DNA of 64,000 bases from Alkalimarinus alittae (GCF_026016465.1 NZ_CP100390.1:186001-250000); one strand, 5' to 3'; shown: positions 1-8,645, counted from the first letter of the stretch. Notes: generated by a model from the letters alone, not told the origin. Program-made: numbers and translations.

Positions 1-338
1 TTAAAGCGGATAGAGGGGCGTAGATTGTATTTTTCGGTGCAGCGAAGAATGTATTCTTGTATTTCTTTCCCTCCGGGATAAGACTTAGTCCAGTCAGGAT
101 TTGGTTCAAACGAGTAAGAGTAAAGGTGCGATTGCACATCGCAGGCGCAACCGGGGTAGGTATTTTCGCGCCAGGTTCCCCCTACATCGTTAGATTTCTC
201 TAGCATAATGAAGGAGCTGATACCGGCTTCTTTGAGCTTAATAGCCATACATAGACCCGAAAACCCCGACCCTAGAATGACGATATCGTATTCTTCGCCT
301 TGAACGTCTAAGGCTTGGTTATGAGCGCCTTCGGCCAT
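1..338 (-). CDS. Flavin-containing (Baeyer-Villiger type) monooxygenase, N-terminal part
   Basis: Only the first 112 codons are inside the window; the gene runs off the left edge. The start is ATG at 336-338 preceded by GGAGAA at a good spacing. The protein opens with a Rossmann beta strand followed by GSGFSG (residues 23-28), the FAD-binding dinucleotide motif, then GGTWRENTYPG around residues 53-63, which is characteristic of the flavin monooxygenase/Baeyer-Villiger family. These enzymes use NADPH and O2 to insert oxygen into ketones or oxidise other lipophilic substrates in the cytoplasm. The gene is divergent from an AraC-family regulator, a common layout for substrate-induced monooxygenases. 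The substrate cannot be told from this fragment. Confidence 0.88.
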   Translation of the reverse strand, partial: MAEGAHNQALDVQGEEYDIVILGSGFSGLCMAIKLKEAGISSFIMLEKSNDVGGTWRENTYPGCACDVQSHLYSYSFEPNPDWTKSYPGGKEIQEYILRCTEKYNLRPSIRF

Positions 339-369
339 TGTGAATTCTCCTTTTTTATTTTGCGGTTAG

Positions 370-1470
370 ATGTCACATTTTAAGCAGTATAGTCGCCTTG
401 TTACGTTGAAAGATATGCTAAGGTTGAAGCCTAACTTGATAATTTCGGCCATTATGAAAAATAACATGACGACACGCTCAATACTGGGGCTGGCATATAC
501 GGTCAATAGCCTGAAGTCTCTTGGCTATTTGCCTCAGCCGGTACTTGAACGCCACGGCATAAAGCTCGAAACACTGGACCCTTTTGCTGAAATCGAGCGT
601 TCGCTAGAGTTACAAATACTCAGTGAGTTATTTGCGCCGGTGGCGTCGCCTCATATTGGTCTCGAAATGGGCATCCGCATTGGCTTAGCGGGCTATGGCC
701 CTTTCACCATGCTGCTTATGTCGTGCCAAAATGCTTATGAGGCCTGTAGAGCTGGCGTCCGATACCAGAGTGTTGGTTATTCCTACGGTGAAATTCGATT
801 AGACACCGGTACCGAAGTCACCGCACTGTGTTTACAGCCTGCGGCACTTCCTAACGCCCTTAATCGTATTATTATTGATCGAGATGTATCAGGTACTTAC
901 CGTTTAATTAAAGATATATTATTGAACATTGAGCAGGAGGTCAGCCTAGCCGAAGTCTGGTTTTCTTACCCCAAACCTGATGACGTAAACCCTTATGAAG
1001 CGATGTTTCAATGTGAGGTTAAGTTCGATCAACCCTACTGTCGTATAGCGATTAAAAATACCGAATTGAGTACGCCATTTCCTAATGCAAACCAGACGGC
1101 GTATGACTATTACCGTGCTCAATGTGATCAGGTGATTGCTAAACGAACAGAATCCATCGAGCATCTTTCTGGCAAAGTCCGAAAGCATCTTGAATTATTT
1201 GCCTATGAACTACCGTCAATCGTCGACGTGGCAGAAGCCTTTGGACTGGCAGAGCGGACTCTAAGACGGCAGTTAAAAAATGAAGAAACGTCTTACCAGA
1301 AAATATTAGACTCTGTACGATTTGATAAAGCCAAACAGTTATTGCAGACGACGAACCTGCCGATTGATGAAGTGGCCAGCCGCCTAGGGTATCAAGAAGC
1401 GGCCAGTTTTAATCATGCCTTTCAGCGTTGGTCAGGAACGACCCCTTCAAAATTCAGAAAGAATACTTGA
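370..1470 (+). CDS. AraC-family transcriptional regulator (OruR-like, with AraC-type N-terminal ligand domain)
   Basis: A protein of up to 366 aa. The N-terminal two thirds resemble the arabinose-binding-like domain of OruR/ArgR-type AraC regulators. The last ~90 residues hold two helix-turn-helix units: the first around IVDVAEAFGLAERTLRRQL, the second around IDEVASRLGYQEAASFNHAF, followed by the GTTPSKFR tail typical of the family. It is divergent from the monooxygenase at 1-338 and probably controls it. The start is uncertain: the first ATG at 370 leaves only 31 bp between the two divergent start codons and has a weak ribosome site. In-frame ATGs at 454 or 466 would leave over 110 bp for promoters and fit the usual family N-terminus better. 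Confidence 0.88.
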   Translation: MSHFKQYSRLVTLKDMLRLKPNLIISAIMKNNMTTRSILGLAYTVNSLKSLGYLPQPVLERHGIKLETLDPFAEIERSLELQILSELFAPVASPHIGLEMGIRIGLAGYGPFTMLLMSCQNAYEACRAGVRYQSVGYSYGEIRLDTGTEVTALCLQPAALPNALNRIIIDRDVSGTYRLIKDILLNIEQEVSLAEVWFSYPKPDDVNPYEAMFQCEVKFDQPYCRIAIKNTELSTPFPNANQTAYDYYRAQCDQVIAKRTESIEHLSGKVRKHLELFAYELPSIVDVAEAFGLAERTLRRQLKNEETSYQKILDSVRFDKAKQLLQTTNLPIDEVASRLGYQEAASFNHAFQRWSGTTPSKFRKNT

Positions 1471-1780
1471 GCCGACGTTGATCTTTTTAGTGCAGAATTA
1501 ATTAAAATGTTAAAGCGATAGTCCCACGTTAAAATGGAATTACCAAATAGTGGTTATTAATTGTTTTGAAAAGATTTTTTTACTAGTTTTAGCTTGAAAA
1601 TTGAACAATGTCGAACTATTCTAATTTGCTTGGAAAGTATAAATACGGGATGTGGTTACCGTAGCGTTGTTGCTTTTCACTCTCTCCCATTCAAGCGAAG
1701 GCAAGGTAATTTAATCGTTAGTGTTTAACTACTTAAGTCAGACTTCGATGGATATGTTGATAACCCTAGGAGGGGTGTAC
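1471..1780. other. AT-rich intergenic region upstream of the sulfatase gene
   Basis: About 310 bp between the AraC gene and the sulfatase. It is markedly AT-rich at 1500-1640 and presumably carries the sulfatase promoter. I found no convincing hairpin terminator, RNA gene or reading frame with a ribosome site. The strong Shine-Dalgarno AGGAGGGG at about 1769-1776 lies at its right end and fixes the sulfatase start at 1781. Confidence 0.5.
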
Positions 1781-3433
1781 ATGAAAACGATAACAAAGCT
1801 AATCAGTGTGGTAATTTTTACCCTTGTGGCGTGGCAGGCGCAAGCGGCCGATAAAACCAATATATTATTTATTGTTTCTGATGATACCGGCTACGGTGAT
1901 CTTGGCCCTTATGGTGGTGGCGAAGGGCGCGGTATGCCAACACCGAGTATTGATCAGTTAGCCAATGAAGGCATGACGTTTTTCTCGTTCTATGCTCAAC
2001 CAAGTTGTACACCCGGTCGTGCCGCTATGCAAACGGGTCGAATTCCAAATCGTAGTGGTATGACCACCGTAGCCTTCCAAGGCCAAGGCGGCGGGTTACC
2101 TAAAGAAGAGTGGACGCTAGGTTCGGTACTTAAAAAAGCCGGTTATAAAACCTACTTCACGGGTAAATGGCATCTTGGTGAGGCCGATTATGCACTGCCT
2201 AACGCACAAGGTTATGATGAAATGCGTTATGTCGGCTTGTACCACTGAAATGCGTATACCTATGCTGACCCTACTTGGTTTCCAGATATGGACCCTGAGT
2301 TGAGAGCGATGTTCAAAAAAGTGACCCAAGGCGCACTGTCAGGTAAAGCGGGCGAAAAAGCCAAAGAAGACTTTGCTGTGAATGGTCAGTATATCGATAC
2401 GCCTGATAAGAAAACCAAAGAATACCCTAACGGTGTGGTGGGAATTCCTTACTACGATAGCTATGTTACTCAAGCTGCGATAGATTTTCTTGATGATGCA
2501 GCGAAGAAGCCTAATGAACCGTTCTTTATCAACGTTAACTTCATGAAAGTGCATCAGCCTAACATGCCTCACCCCGACTATAAGCATAAGTCACTGTCTA
2601 AATCACGTTATGCAGACTCTGTTGTTGAGTTGGATGCTAACATCGGCAAAATTATGGATAAGTTACGTGCTTTAGATATGGATAAAAATACCCTTGTTGT
2701 TTACACCACCGATAACGGTGCATGGCAAGATGTTTACCCCGATGCAGGCTACACGCCGTTTCGTGGCACTAAGGGCACCGTGCGTGAAGGCGGTAACCGT
2801 GTACCTGCCATTGCCTGGATGCCAAAAAAGATTGCTGCTAACAGCAAAAATCACGATATCGTGGGTGGTTTAGATTTAATGGCGACATTTGCTTCTGTTG
2901 CAGGTATTGACTTACCTAAAAAAGACAGAGCAGGCGAGCCGATCATATTTGATAGCTATGATATGTCACCTCTCTTATTTGGCACTGGAAAGTCAGAGCG
3001 TAAGTCTTGGTTCTACTTTACCGAAAATGAGCTAACGCCGGGTGCGACACGTGTAGGTAATTATAAAGCCGTGTTTAACCTACGTGGTGATAACGGCCAG
3101 TCTACTGGTGGTTTAGCCGTTGATTCTAATCTAGGCTGGAAAGGCCCAGAGAAGTACGCAGCTACCGTACCTCAAGTGTTCGACCTGTGGGCCGACCCAC
3201 AAGAGCGTTACGATATTTTCATGAATAATTATACTGAGCGTACCTGGACGTTGGTTACCATTAACGAGGCGATTAAGGCCAAAATGAAAACCTATATTGA
3301 GTACCCACCAAGAAAGCTACAAAGCGAAACCTATACGGGCCCTATTACCATAACGCAATACCAGCGTTTACAACATGTGCGCGAACAGTTAGCTAAAGAA
3401 GGCTTCTCCCTTCCGATGCCGACGGGTAACTAA
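1781..3433 (+). pseudogene. Arylsulfatase (type I, formylglycine-dependent) interrupted by one in-frame TGA
   Basis: One continuous 551-codon frame encodes a secreted sulfatase except for TGA at 2246-2248 (codon 156). Translation should start at ATG 1781, preceded by AGGAGGGG, giving a clear signal peptide ending near QAQAA. Residues 30-40 have the metal-binding SDDTGYGD motif, and Cys76 sits in CTPGR, the sequence converted to formylglycine in active sulfatases. Frame and homology continue straight after the TGA (NAYTYADPTWFPDMD) through the C-terminus, so the lesion is a single base change, probably in a leucine or tryptophan codon. The internal ATG at 2288 lacks a ribosome site, and a protein from there would lack the catalytic Cys. 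It may be a recent pseudogene, a sequencing error or readthrough; no SECIS-like element is evident. The HAD phosphatase gene follows about 110 bp downstream. Confidence 0.85.
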
Positions 3434-3439
3434 TCAAGG

Positions 3440-3470
3440 TGCCCCTAGTTGCTACAAGGCGCTAGGGGCA
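3440..3470 (+). terminator. Hairpin after the sulfatase gene
   Basis: A perfect 9-bp inverted repeat (TGCCCCTAG at 3440-3448, CTAGGGGCA at 3462-3470) starts six bases after the sulfatase stop codon. No immediate T-run follows, so it may act as a weak terminator or as an mRNA 3' stabiliser ahead of the phosphatase gene. Confidence 0.5.
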
Positions 3471-3543
3471 ATGACTCTCATTTTAGCATAGCGATCCTTG
3501 TCTTAGATTCTATGCCATGTCTCTTTTTGCTGGGAACACCACC

Positions 3544-4557
3544 ATGAGAACACGCCTAACAAGACACGTTTTAGTCTTATTATTATCTATTACCATAGCA
3601 CTACCCATTTCTGCAAAAGCCGCAAGTGACCCACTACCTAGCTGGAAAGAAGGGCCTACTAAAGCGACTATTATTGACTTTGTTAAACGCGTTACCGATC
3701 CAAAATCTGATGACTTTGTTCCGCCAAGTGAGCGTATTGCTACCACCGATAACGATGGCACTCTCTGGAGTGAGCAGCCTTTATACTTTCAAGGCCTATG
3801 GGCGTTAGATCGTATTAAAGCGTTAGCTAAAGACCACCCTGAGTGGACGCAGCAAGAGCCTTATAAAAGTGCTATTGCTGGCGATATGAAAGGCATGATG
3901 GCACAAGGGAAGGGCCCACTGTTAAAGATGCTGATGGCAGCGCACAGCGATATTACCGCTGAAGAATTTGCAAGCTCAGTGTCTGACTGGCTAGCCAAAT
4001 CACACCACCCAAAAACCAATATGCTGTATACCGATATGGTCTACCAACCTATGTTAGAGCTGCTAGACTATTTACGCGCTAATGGGTTTAAAGTATTTAT
4101 TGTCTCTGGTGGTGGTATCGACTTTTTGCGCGTTTTTTCTGAGGAGCGTTACGGCGTACCGCCTGAACAAGTAGTGGGTACCACAGCTGATGCCAAGTAT
4201 GAGCTACGTGACGGTATTCCTACCATTGTTAAAGAAGGCAACATCACACTGATTGATGACAAGGGTGGAAAGCCTGTTGGTATCTACCGCCATATTGGCC
4301 GTCGCCCTATTTTTGCTGCCGGTAACTCTGATGGTGATATGGCCATGTTGCAGTACACGACGATGGCACGAAATGCAGATGACAAAACACCGACACTGGG
4401 TTTAATTGTTCATCACACTGATGCTGAGCGTGAGTTTGCTTATGACAGAAAATCTTCGATGGGCAAACTTGATAAAGCCTTAGATGCGGCCGCTGAACAA
4501 AAATGGTTAGTGGTTGATATGAAAGGCGATTGGTTGAAGGTGTTTCCGAAGAAGTAA
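3544..4557 (+). CDS. Secreted HAD-superfamily phosphatase
   Basis: A 337-aa protein with an N-terminal signal peptide (hydrophobic LVLLLSITIALPISAKA), so probably periplasmic. HAD motif I is DNDGT at residues 69-73, with Asp69 the likely nucleophile and Asp71 the acid/base. Motif II is the Ser of FIVSGGG, and motif IV is GNSDGDMAM near the C-terminus. It resembles phosphoserine-phosphatase-type HAD enzymes found beside sulfatase genes. An upstream in-frame ATG at 3517 exists, but the ATG at 3544 places the signal peptide at the true N-terminus and is preferred. It lies in the same direction as the sulfatase and may be co-transcribed with it. The substrate is unknown. Confidence 0.82.
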   Translation: MRTRLTRHVLVLLLSITIALPISAKAASDPLPSWKEGPTKATIIDFVKRVTDPKSDDFVPPSERIATTDNDGTLWSEQPLYFQGLWALDRIKALAKDHPEWTQQEPYKSAIAGDMKGMMAQGKGPLLKMLMAAHSDITAEEFASSVSDWLAKSHHPKTNMLYTDMVYQPMLELLDYLRANGFKVFIVSGGGIDFLRVFSEERYGVPPEQVVGTTADAKYELRDGIPTIVKEGNITLIDDKGGKPVGIYRHIGRRPIFAAGNSDGDMAMLQYTTMARNADDKTPTLGLIVHHTDAEREFAYDRKSSMGKLDKALDAAAEQKWLVVDMKGDWLKVFPKK

Positions 4558-4623
4558 GGTTGATCAGGCAGGCGTGTAGTTTTGAAGCAGCGAAGAGGCT
4601 GTGAAAGTATTCATTAACAGTGC

Positions 4624-4648
4624 TTCGCGGCTAAGAGCAGCTCCTACA
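4624..4648 (-). repeat. REP-like element (TGTAGGAGC family), copy 1
   Basis: Read on the minus strand it starts TGTAGGAGCTGCTCTTAGCC and ends in the GCGAA typical of this family. It faces copy 2 at 4676 as an inverted pair, the usual arrangement of REP doublets. Confidence 0.7.
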
Positions 4649-4675
4649 AATGCTTAATAAACATGCGAAAGCTCG

Positions 4676-4700
4676 TGTAGGAGCGCCACTTTGGCGCGAA
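4676..4700 (+). repeat. REP-like element (TGTAGGAGC family), copy 2
   Basis: The sequence is TGTAGGAGCGCCACTTTGGC followed by GCGAA. The internal palindrome GCGCCA/TGGCGC would fold as a short hairpin. It lies about 27 bp from copy 1 in opposite orientation, in the gap between the convergent phosphatase and fpr genes, where it may also limit readthrough. Confidence 0.75.
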
Positions 4701-4786
4701 AAAGGGTTCAATTTATCACGACTTTCGCGTTAATAAGTTTGTAGGTAGATACTTCCTCAACCTCGAAGCGGAATCAGGGTTTTCTG

Positions 4787-5560
4787 TTAATTCTCAACAA
4801 ACGCCCGTTCAATCACATAGTGACCAAGTTCCCCATGCCTAGCTTCTTTAAACCCTTTGGCATCTAAAATAGCGCAAGTATCTTTAAGCATACTAGGGCT
4901 CCCGCAAACCATAAACCGGTCGTCTTCTAAGTTAATTGGTGGTAAACCAATATCGTTAGCTAGCTTTCCGCTATCGAGTAATTCAGTGATACGACCCTGA
5001 TTCACATAAGGCTCTCGGGTGACGGTAGGGTAGTAAATGAGTTTATCTTTAACCATATCGCCAAAATACTCATGGCTTGGTAACTCTGATTGAATCAAAT
5101 CTTGATACGCTAACTCCGATACTTCACGCGTACCATGAGTCAAAATAACATTATCAAACATCTCGTAGGTTTCTGGGTCTTTGATAATACTCATAAAGGG
5201 TGCTAGGCCTGTACCGGTGCTTACCAAGTAGAGGTTTCGGCCAGGAAGAAGATTATCAATTAACAAGGTACCTGTTGGCTTTCGGCTCATTAAAATTTCG
5301 TCACCGACCTGGATTTTTTGTAGCTTAGAGGTCAATGGGCCGTCTTGTACTTTTATGCTAAAGAACTCTAATTCTTCTTCATAGTTGGCGCTAGCAATAC
5401 TGTACGCACGCATCAACGGGCGGCCTTCTTGTTCAAGACCGATCATAATAAAGTGACCGTTTTTAAAACGAAACCCTGGATCTCGGCTTGTTTTAAAGCT
5501 AAATAGGGTGTCATTCCAGTGATGAACGCTTGTTACTTTTTCTTTTACGAATCCAGCCAT
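4787..5560 (-). CDS. fpr: Ferredoxin/flavodoxin-NADP+ reductase
   Basis: A 257-aa FAD enzyme of the bacterial subclass I FNR family, passing electrons between NADP(H) and ferredoxin or flavodoxin in the cytoplasm. Visible signatures are RAYSIAS (FAD binding, about residue 50), the STGTGLAPF NADP-binding loop, the MVCGSPSML segment and the C-terminal YVIERAFVEN tail typical of Pseudomonas and Azotobacter Fpr. The ATG at 5558-5560 has AGGAA at proper spacing; an ATG two codons upstream (5566) overlaps that ribosome site and is less likely. It is divergent from a finR-like LysR regulator, the arrangement known from Pseudomonas, where FinR activates fpr under superoxide stress. A LysR-type operator candidate lies between them. 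Confidence 0.95.
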   Translation of the reverse strand: MAGFVKEKVTSVHHWNDTLFSFKTSRDPGFRFKNGHFIMIGLEQEGRPLMRAYSIASANYEEELEFFSIKVQDGPLTSKLQKIQVGDEILMSRKPTGTLLIDNLLPGRNLYLVSTGTGLAPFMSIIKDPETYEMFDNVILTHGTREVSELAYQDLIQSELPSHEYFGDMVKDKLIYYPTVTREPYVNQGRITELLDSGKLANDIGLPPINLEDDRFMVCGSPSMLKDTCAILDAKGFKEARHGELGHYVIERAFVEN

Positions 5561-5682
5561 TGTCATTTCCTAAATAGAGCGTCCGCTACAGTATTAGCGT
5601 TGGACGTATGCTGATGTTTTTAATTGCAACCAATATACACTCGCGCTAACCTATCTGTGAAACAGGTTTTATAAATTAAATT

Positions 5683-5699
5683 AATCGGTTTTTCCGATT
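5683..5699. promoter_or_regulatory. Candidate LysR-type (FinR) operator between fpr and finR
   Basis: A perfect inverted repeat AATCGG-N5-CCGATT contains the LysR consensus T-N11-A (T5685, A5697). It lies about 120 bp upstream of fpr and 34 bp upstream of the finR ATG, so one bound protein could act on both promoters. This is inferred from position and symmetry. Confidence 0.55.
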
Positions 5700-5732
5700 T
5701 GTAACTGTTCACCCTTTATAAGCGACTTGATT

Positions 5733-6611
5733 ATGAGATATACGCTTCGACAGCTTGAGGTTTTTTTAGCGACTGCCCACTTTGAAAATATTACTCAGGC
5801 GGCTGAAAGTATTTCACTGTCTCAATCAGCGGCAAGTGAGGCCCTTAAAGGGCTCGAGAAACAATTTGATATCCAGCTCTTTGATCGTGTGGGTAAGCGC
5901 TTACAGTTAAATGAGTTAGGTCGACTATTGAGGCCAAAAGCAGAAGCGTTAATTGAGCGGGCAGAAGACTTAGAGAATGCGTTTAGGCAGCATAAGGATA
6001 TTGGTGCGCTAAAAGTCGGGGCGACGTTGTCCATTGGTAACTATTTGGCGGTGAATATTATGGCAGAGTTTATGAGACTACACCCTAAAGGAGAGGTCTC
6101 GCTGCAGGTTGCTAACACCACTACTATCGCCAATAAAATTTCTAATTTCGAGCTAGATGTAGGGTTGGTGGAAGGCGAGCTTCACCGGCCTGAATTAGAG
6201 GTGATTCCATGGCGGGATGATGAGTTGTGTGTATTTTGTGCGCCTTCTCATCCGTTGGCTAAACACGTGAATTTGACGGACAAGGATCTGCTGAATGCAG
6301 TTTGGATCATGAGGGAATCTGGGTCTGGAACGCGGCAGGCATTCGACTGGGCCATGCATGGGCTTTTGCCTGAGCTGAATATTTTATTAGAGCTACAACA
6401 CACCGAAGCCATTAAGCGGGCTGTGGAGACTGGGTTGGGAATCGGGTGTTTATCAAATATCACCTTAGAAGATGCGTTTGAACGAGGTAGTTTGGTTAGG
6501 TTGGATGTTCCTCACCGAAACTTCCATCGTCGCTTTTACTTTATCCTTCATAAAGATAAGTATCGTAGTGCAGGTATTGAGAGTTGGTTGGAGCTGTGCC
6601 GGAGCAGTTAA
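5733..6611 (+). CDS. finR: LysR-family regulator, FinR-like activator of fpr
   Basis: A 292-aa LysR-type protein. The N-terminal winged helix-turn-helix occupies about residues 1-60 (LRQLEVFLATAHF, then SISLSQSAASEALKGLE). The effector-binding domain follows, with EGELHRPEL and ETGLGIGCLS as recognisable family segments. The start is ATG at 5733; the codons just upstream read TTG-ATT and are not needed. Divergence from fpr matches the finR-fpr pair of Pseudomonas putida, where FinR induces fpr under oxidative stress. The name rests on family and neighbourhood; the target is inferred. Confidence 0.85.
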   Translation: MRYTLRQLEVFLATAHFENITQAAESISLSQSAASEALKGLEKQFDIQLFDRVGKRLQLNELGRLLRPKAEALIERAEDLENAFRQHKDIGALKVGATLSIGNYLAVNIMAEFMRLHPKGEVSLQVANTTTIANKISNFELDVGLVEGELHRPELEVIPWRDDELCVFCAPSHPLAKHVNLTDKDLLNAVWIMRESGSGTRQAFDWAMHGLLPELNILLELQHTEAIKRAVETGLGIGCLSNITLEDAFERGSLVRLDVPHRNFHRRFYFILHKDKYRSAGIESWLELCRSS

Positions 6612-6923
6612 TGACAACCTGGCTTGATGCCGTGACATTGTGGCTTTACTATCGTTCCCTATGAACTAAGCTGCTATTTAAGCCCAAAACCCAGTACTTT
6701 GAGGTTTCAATCAATGCAACGCAGTGTAGATGGTGTTGCAACTGTACTCTTCTTCTGATTCATCAAACTGTCCTGTAATGACTAGATAAAGCAGCAAAAT
6801 TTTGTTTTACTGCAGCCGTTTTTAGGCCGTTCGGTTTATAGCGATTTATAAACATACTTGATGAAGAGTGATAAATGCAGAGCGCGAACTGTGCATTTAT
6901 CATTTATAGAGAGAAGGCTTAAT
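6612..6923. other. Intergenic region with the ndh leader
   Basis: About 310 bp between finR and ndh. The left two thirds show no gene or RNA that I can recognise. The right end holds a strong inverted repeat (listed separately) and the ndh ribosome site AGAAGG at about 6913-6918. Confidence 0.45.
6869..6902 (+). promoter_or_regulatory. 11-bp inverted repeat in the ndh leader
   Basis: TGATAAATGCA (6869-6879) and TGCATTTATCA (6892-6902) are perfect complements separated by 12 nt, ending about 20 nt before the ndh ATG. It could be an operator, for example for a redox-responsive repressor, or a leader hairpin that modulates ndh translation. No T-run follows, so it is unlikely to be a terminator. 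Confidence 0.5.
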
Positions 6924-8243
6924 ATGAATAAGCGATCTGAATTGCATCATGTGGTGATTGTCGGGGGAGGAGCCGGAGGCTTAGAACTGGCGACTTCGCT
7001 AGGCAACAGTGTTGGGCGCAAAGAACAAGCGCGTGTAACGTTAATTGATGCGAGTTTGACTCATGTATGGAAGCCTTTATTGCATGAAGTCGCTGCAGGG
7101 TCATTGGACTCTAGTTCAAATGAAGTGAATTATCGTGTTCACGCCAAAAGGCATCATTTCGAATTCCAACTCGGGCGAATGCAAGGGCTAAACCGAGAAG
7201 AAAAGCAGGTTGTTGTAGAGCCATTATTTGATGAGTCAGGCGTTGTGGTCGTTGAATCTCGGACTATAACGTACGATACGCTCGTGATTGCTGTAGGCAG
7301 TACAGCTAATGACTTTGGTACCCCAGGTGCAGCAGAAAATTGTATCTTTTTAGATAGCCTTGAGCAGGCGCGTAAGTTTCATCGCCACCTTCTTAATAGT
7401 TATCTTAAAGCAGAATATGATGCTGAAAAGAAGCAAAAGCATTCGCTTGATATTGCCATTATAGGAGCAGGCGCTACAGGCGTTGAACTGGCGGCAGAGC
7501 TTCATCTAGCTTCACAAGAGTTACCGGTATATGGCTTGAGCCACCTTAAAGAAAAAGATGTACATATTAGCGTCATCGAAGCCGCGGATCGTATTCTTCC
7601 CGCGCTGCCAGAGCACTTATCCAGTGCGGCCACTCGCGAACTCAAGCAGCTTAATATCAATGTATTGGCAGGGCAGCGAGTGGTGAATATCTCACCCTCT
7701 GATATCGAGTTTGCGAATGGTGAGCGATTAGCTGCAACGATAAAGGTTTGGGCTGCGGGTATCAAAGCGCCTGAATTTTTAACGCGTTTAGATGGGCTAG
7801 AAACCAATCGTATAAATCAGTTGGTGGTCAGGCAAGACCTTCAAACGACTTATGACCGGAATATATTTGCCTTTGGCGATTGTGCTAGTTGCCCACAACC
7901 GGGTAAAGAGCACCCCGTACCGCCGAGGGCGCAAGCTGCGCACCAACAGGCTGCTACGTTAGTTAAGTCGATTAAGCTAAGGTTAATTAATAAGCAAGCT
8001 ATTCCCTATGTTTACCAAGACCGAGGGTCGCTTATCTCATTTAGCCGCTATTCGGCGGTAGGCAATTTGATGGGTAACCTAACCGGCAAAAACTTGATGG
8101 TTGAAGGGCGTATTGCCCGCTTGTTTTATATTTCGCTTTACCGAATGCATCAAATTGCACTGCACGGGTTCTTCCGTACTTCGTTGATTTGGTTGGGTGA
8201 TAAAATCAATAAGGCCTTACATCCTCGATTAAAACTACATTGA
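6924..8243 (+). CDS. ndh: Type II NADH:quinone oxidoreductase (NDH-2)
   Basis: A 439-aa FAD protein that oxidises NADH and reduces quinone at the inner membrane without pumping protons. It has two Rossmann motifs: GGGAGG near residue 15 for FAD and IGAGATGVELAAELH near residue 180 for NADH. The FGDCASCP segment with the following PPRAQAAHQQA is typical of NDH-2, and amphipathic/hydrophobic C-terminal stretches anchor it to the membrane. The ATG at 6924 has AGAAGG upstream; longer in-frame starts run through the leader inverted repeat and are rejected. With mqo a few kilobases downstream it forms a non-pumping set of quinone-reducing dehydrogenases. Confidence 0.93.
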   Translation: MNKRSELHHVVIVGGGAGGLELATSLGNSVGRKEQARVTLIDASLTHVWKPLLHEVAAGSLDSSSNEVNYRVHAKRHHFEFQLGRMQGLNREEKQVVVEPLFDESGVVVVESRTITYDTLVIAVGSTANDFGTPGAAENCIFLDSLEQARKFHRHLLNSYLKAEYDAEKKQKHSLDIAIIGAGATGVELAAELHLASQELPVYGLSHLKEKDVHISVIEAADRILPALPEHLSSAATRELKQLNINVLAGQRVVNISPSDIEFANGERLAATIKVWAAGIKAPEFLTRLDGLETNRINQLVVRQDLQTTYDRNIFAFGDCASCPQPGKEHPVPPRAQAAHQQAATLVKSIKLRLINKQAIPYVYQDRGSLISFSRYSAVGNLMGNLTGKNLMVEGRIARLFYISLYRMHQIALHGFFRTSLIWLGDKINKALHPRLKLH

Positions 8244-8272
8244 GGTAACTCGCAGTATTCATGCCCCTCCCT

Positions 8273-8298
8273 TGTAGGAGGGGCACTTTGCCCCGATT
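8273..8298 (+). repeat. REP-like element (TGTAGGAGC family), copy 3
   Basis: TGTAGGAGGGGCACTTTGCC followed by CCGATT, about 30 bp after the ndh stop codon. The palindrome GGGGCA/TGCCCC can form a hairpin and may serve as the ndh terminator. Confidence 0.65.
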
Positions 8299-8411
8299 TC
8301 TTTAAAATTTCTCATATACATTATTTTCAGCGACAAAATATGTCGTTTCAATGCATACACTCTTTATCGTAGACAAAAAAGAACCACCCCAACGATCATT
8401 AGGAGAGTGTT

Positions 8412-8555
8412 ATGTTTAGAGTGAATGCATTTACTGAGAAAGGCACTAAATTTCGTTTTCGTATAAAAAGCGATAGCATTTTGGATGTTAGAAAGGCGCT
8501 AGGAGAGATCTTTAAAGGGCGTGAAATGAGACTCGTATTGGTTGAGCCTCTTTAG
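8412..8555 (+). CDS. Small protein of 47 aa, unknown function
   Basis: An ATG at 8412 preceded by AGGAGAG opens a 47-codon frame ending in TAG at 8555, followed about 55 bp later by a hairpin with a T-run. The product is basic and mixed alpha/beta in character (start MFRVNAFTEKGTKFRFRI, end RLVLVEPL), with no signal peptide or membrane segment. The ribosome site, own terminator and isolation between ndh and the Tim44-domain gene argue that it is real. I do not recognise a family. Confidence 0.6.
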   Translation: MFRVNAFTEKGTKFRFRIKSDSILDVRKALGEIFKGREMRLVLVEPL

Positions 8556-8609
8556 ACAGTAGATAATAGCTAGAAGTAAGACGAGGAGCGAAGTGTGATA
8601 GATGTTAAA

Positions 8610-8645
8610 TAGGCGGCGTGTTAGCAGTACCACCGCCTACTTTTT
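8610..8645 (+). terminator. Terminator of the 47-aa gene
   Basis: Stem TAGGCGG (8610-8616) with CCGCCTA (8633-8639), followed by CTTTTTG. It lies between the small plus-strand gene and the convergent Tim44-domain gene whose stop is at 8657. Confidence 0.75.

Noticed and set aside
2246-2290. Selenocysteine recoding of the sulfatase TGA
   Set aside because: Only a tiny 5-bp stem follows the TGA, with no SECIS-like apical loop, and the codon is away from the active site.
2288-3433. Separate gene starting at the ATG at 2288
   Set aside because: It has no ribosome site, shares the frame of the upstream half and would lack the catalytic Cys; it is the 3' part of the interrupted sulfatase.
6869-6902. 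Terminator of finR
   Set aside because: The repeat is over 250 bp from the finR stop and right before ndh, with no T-run; a leader element or operator is more likely.
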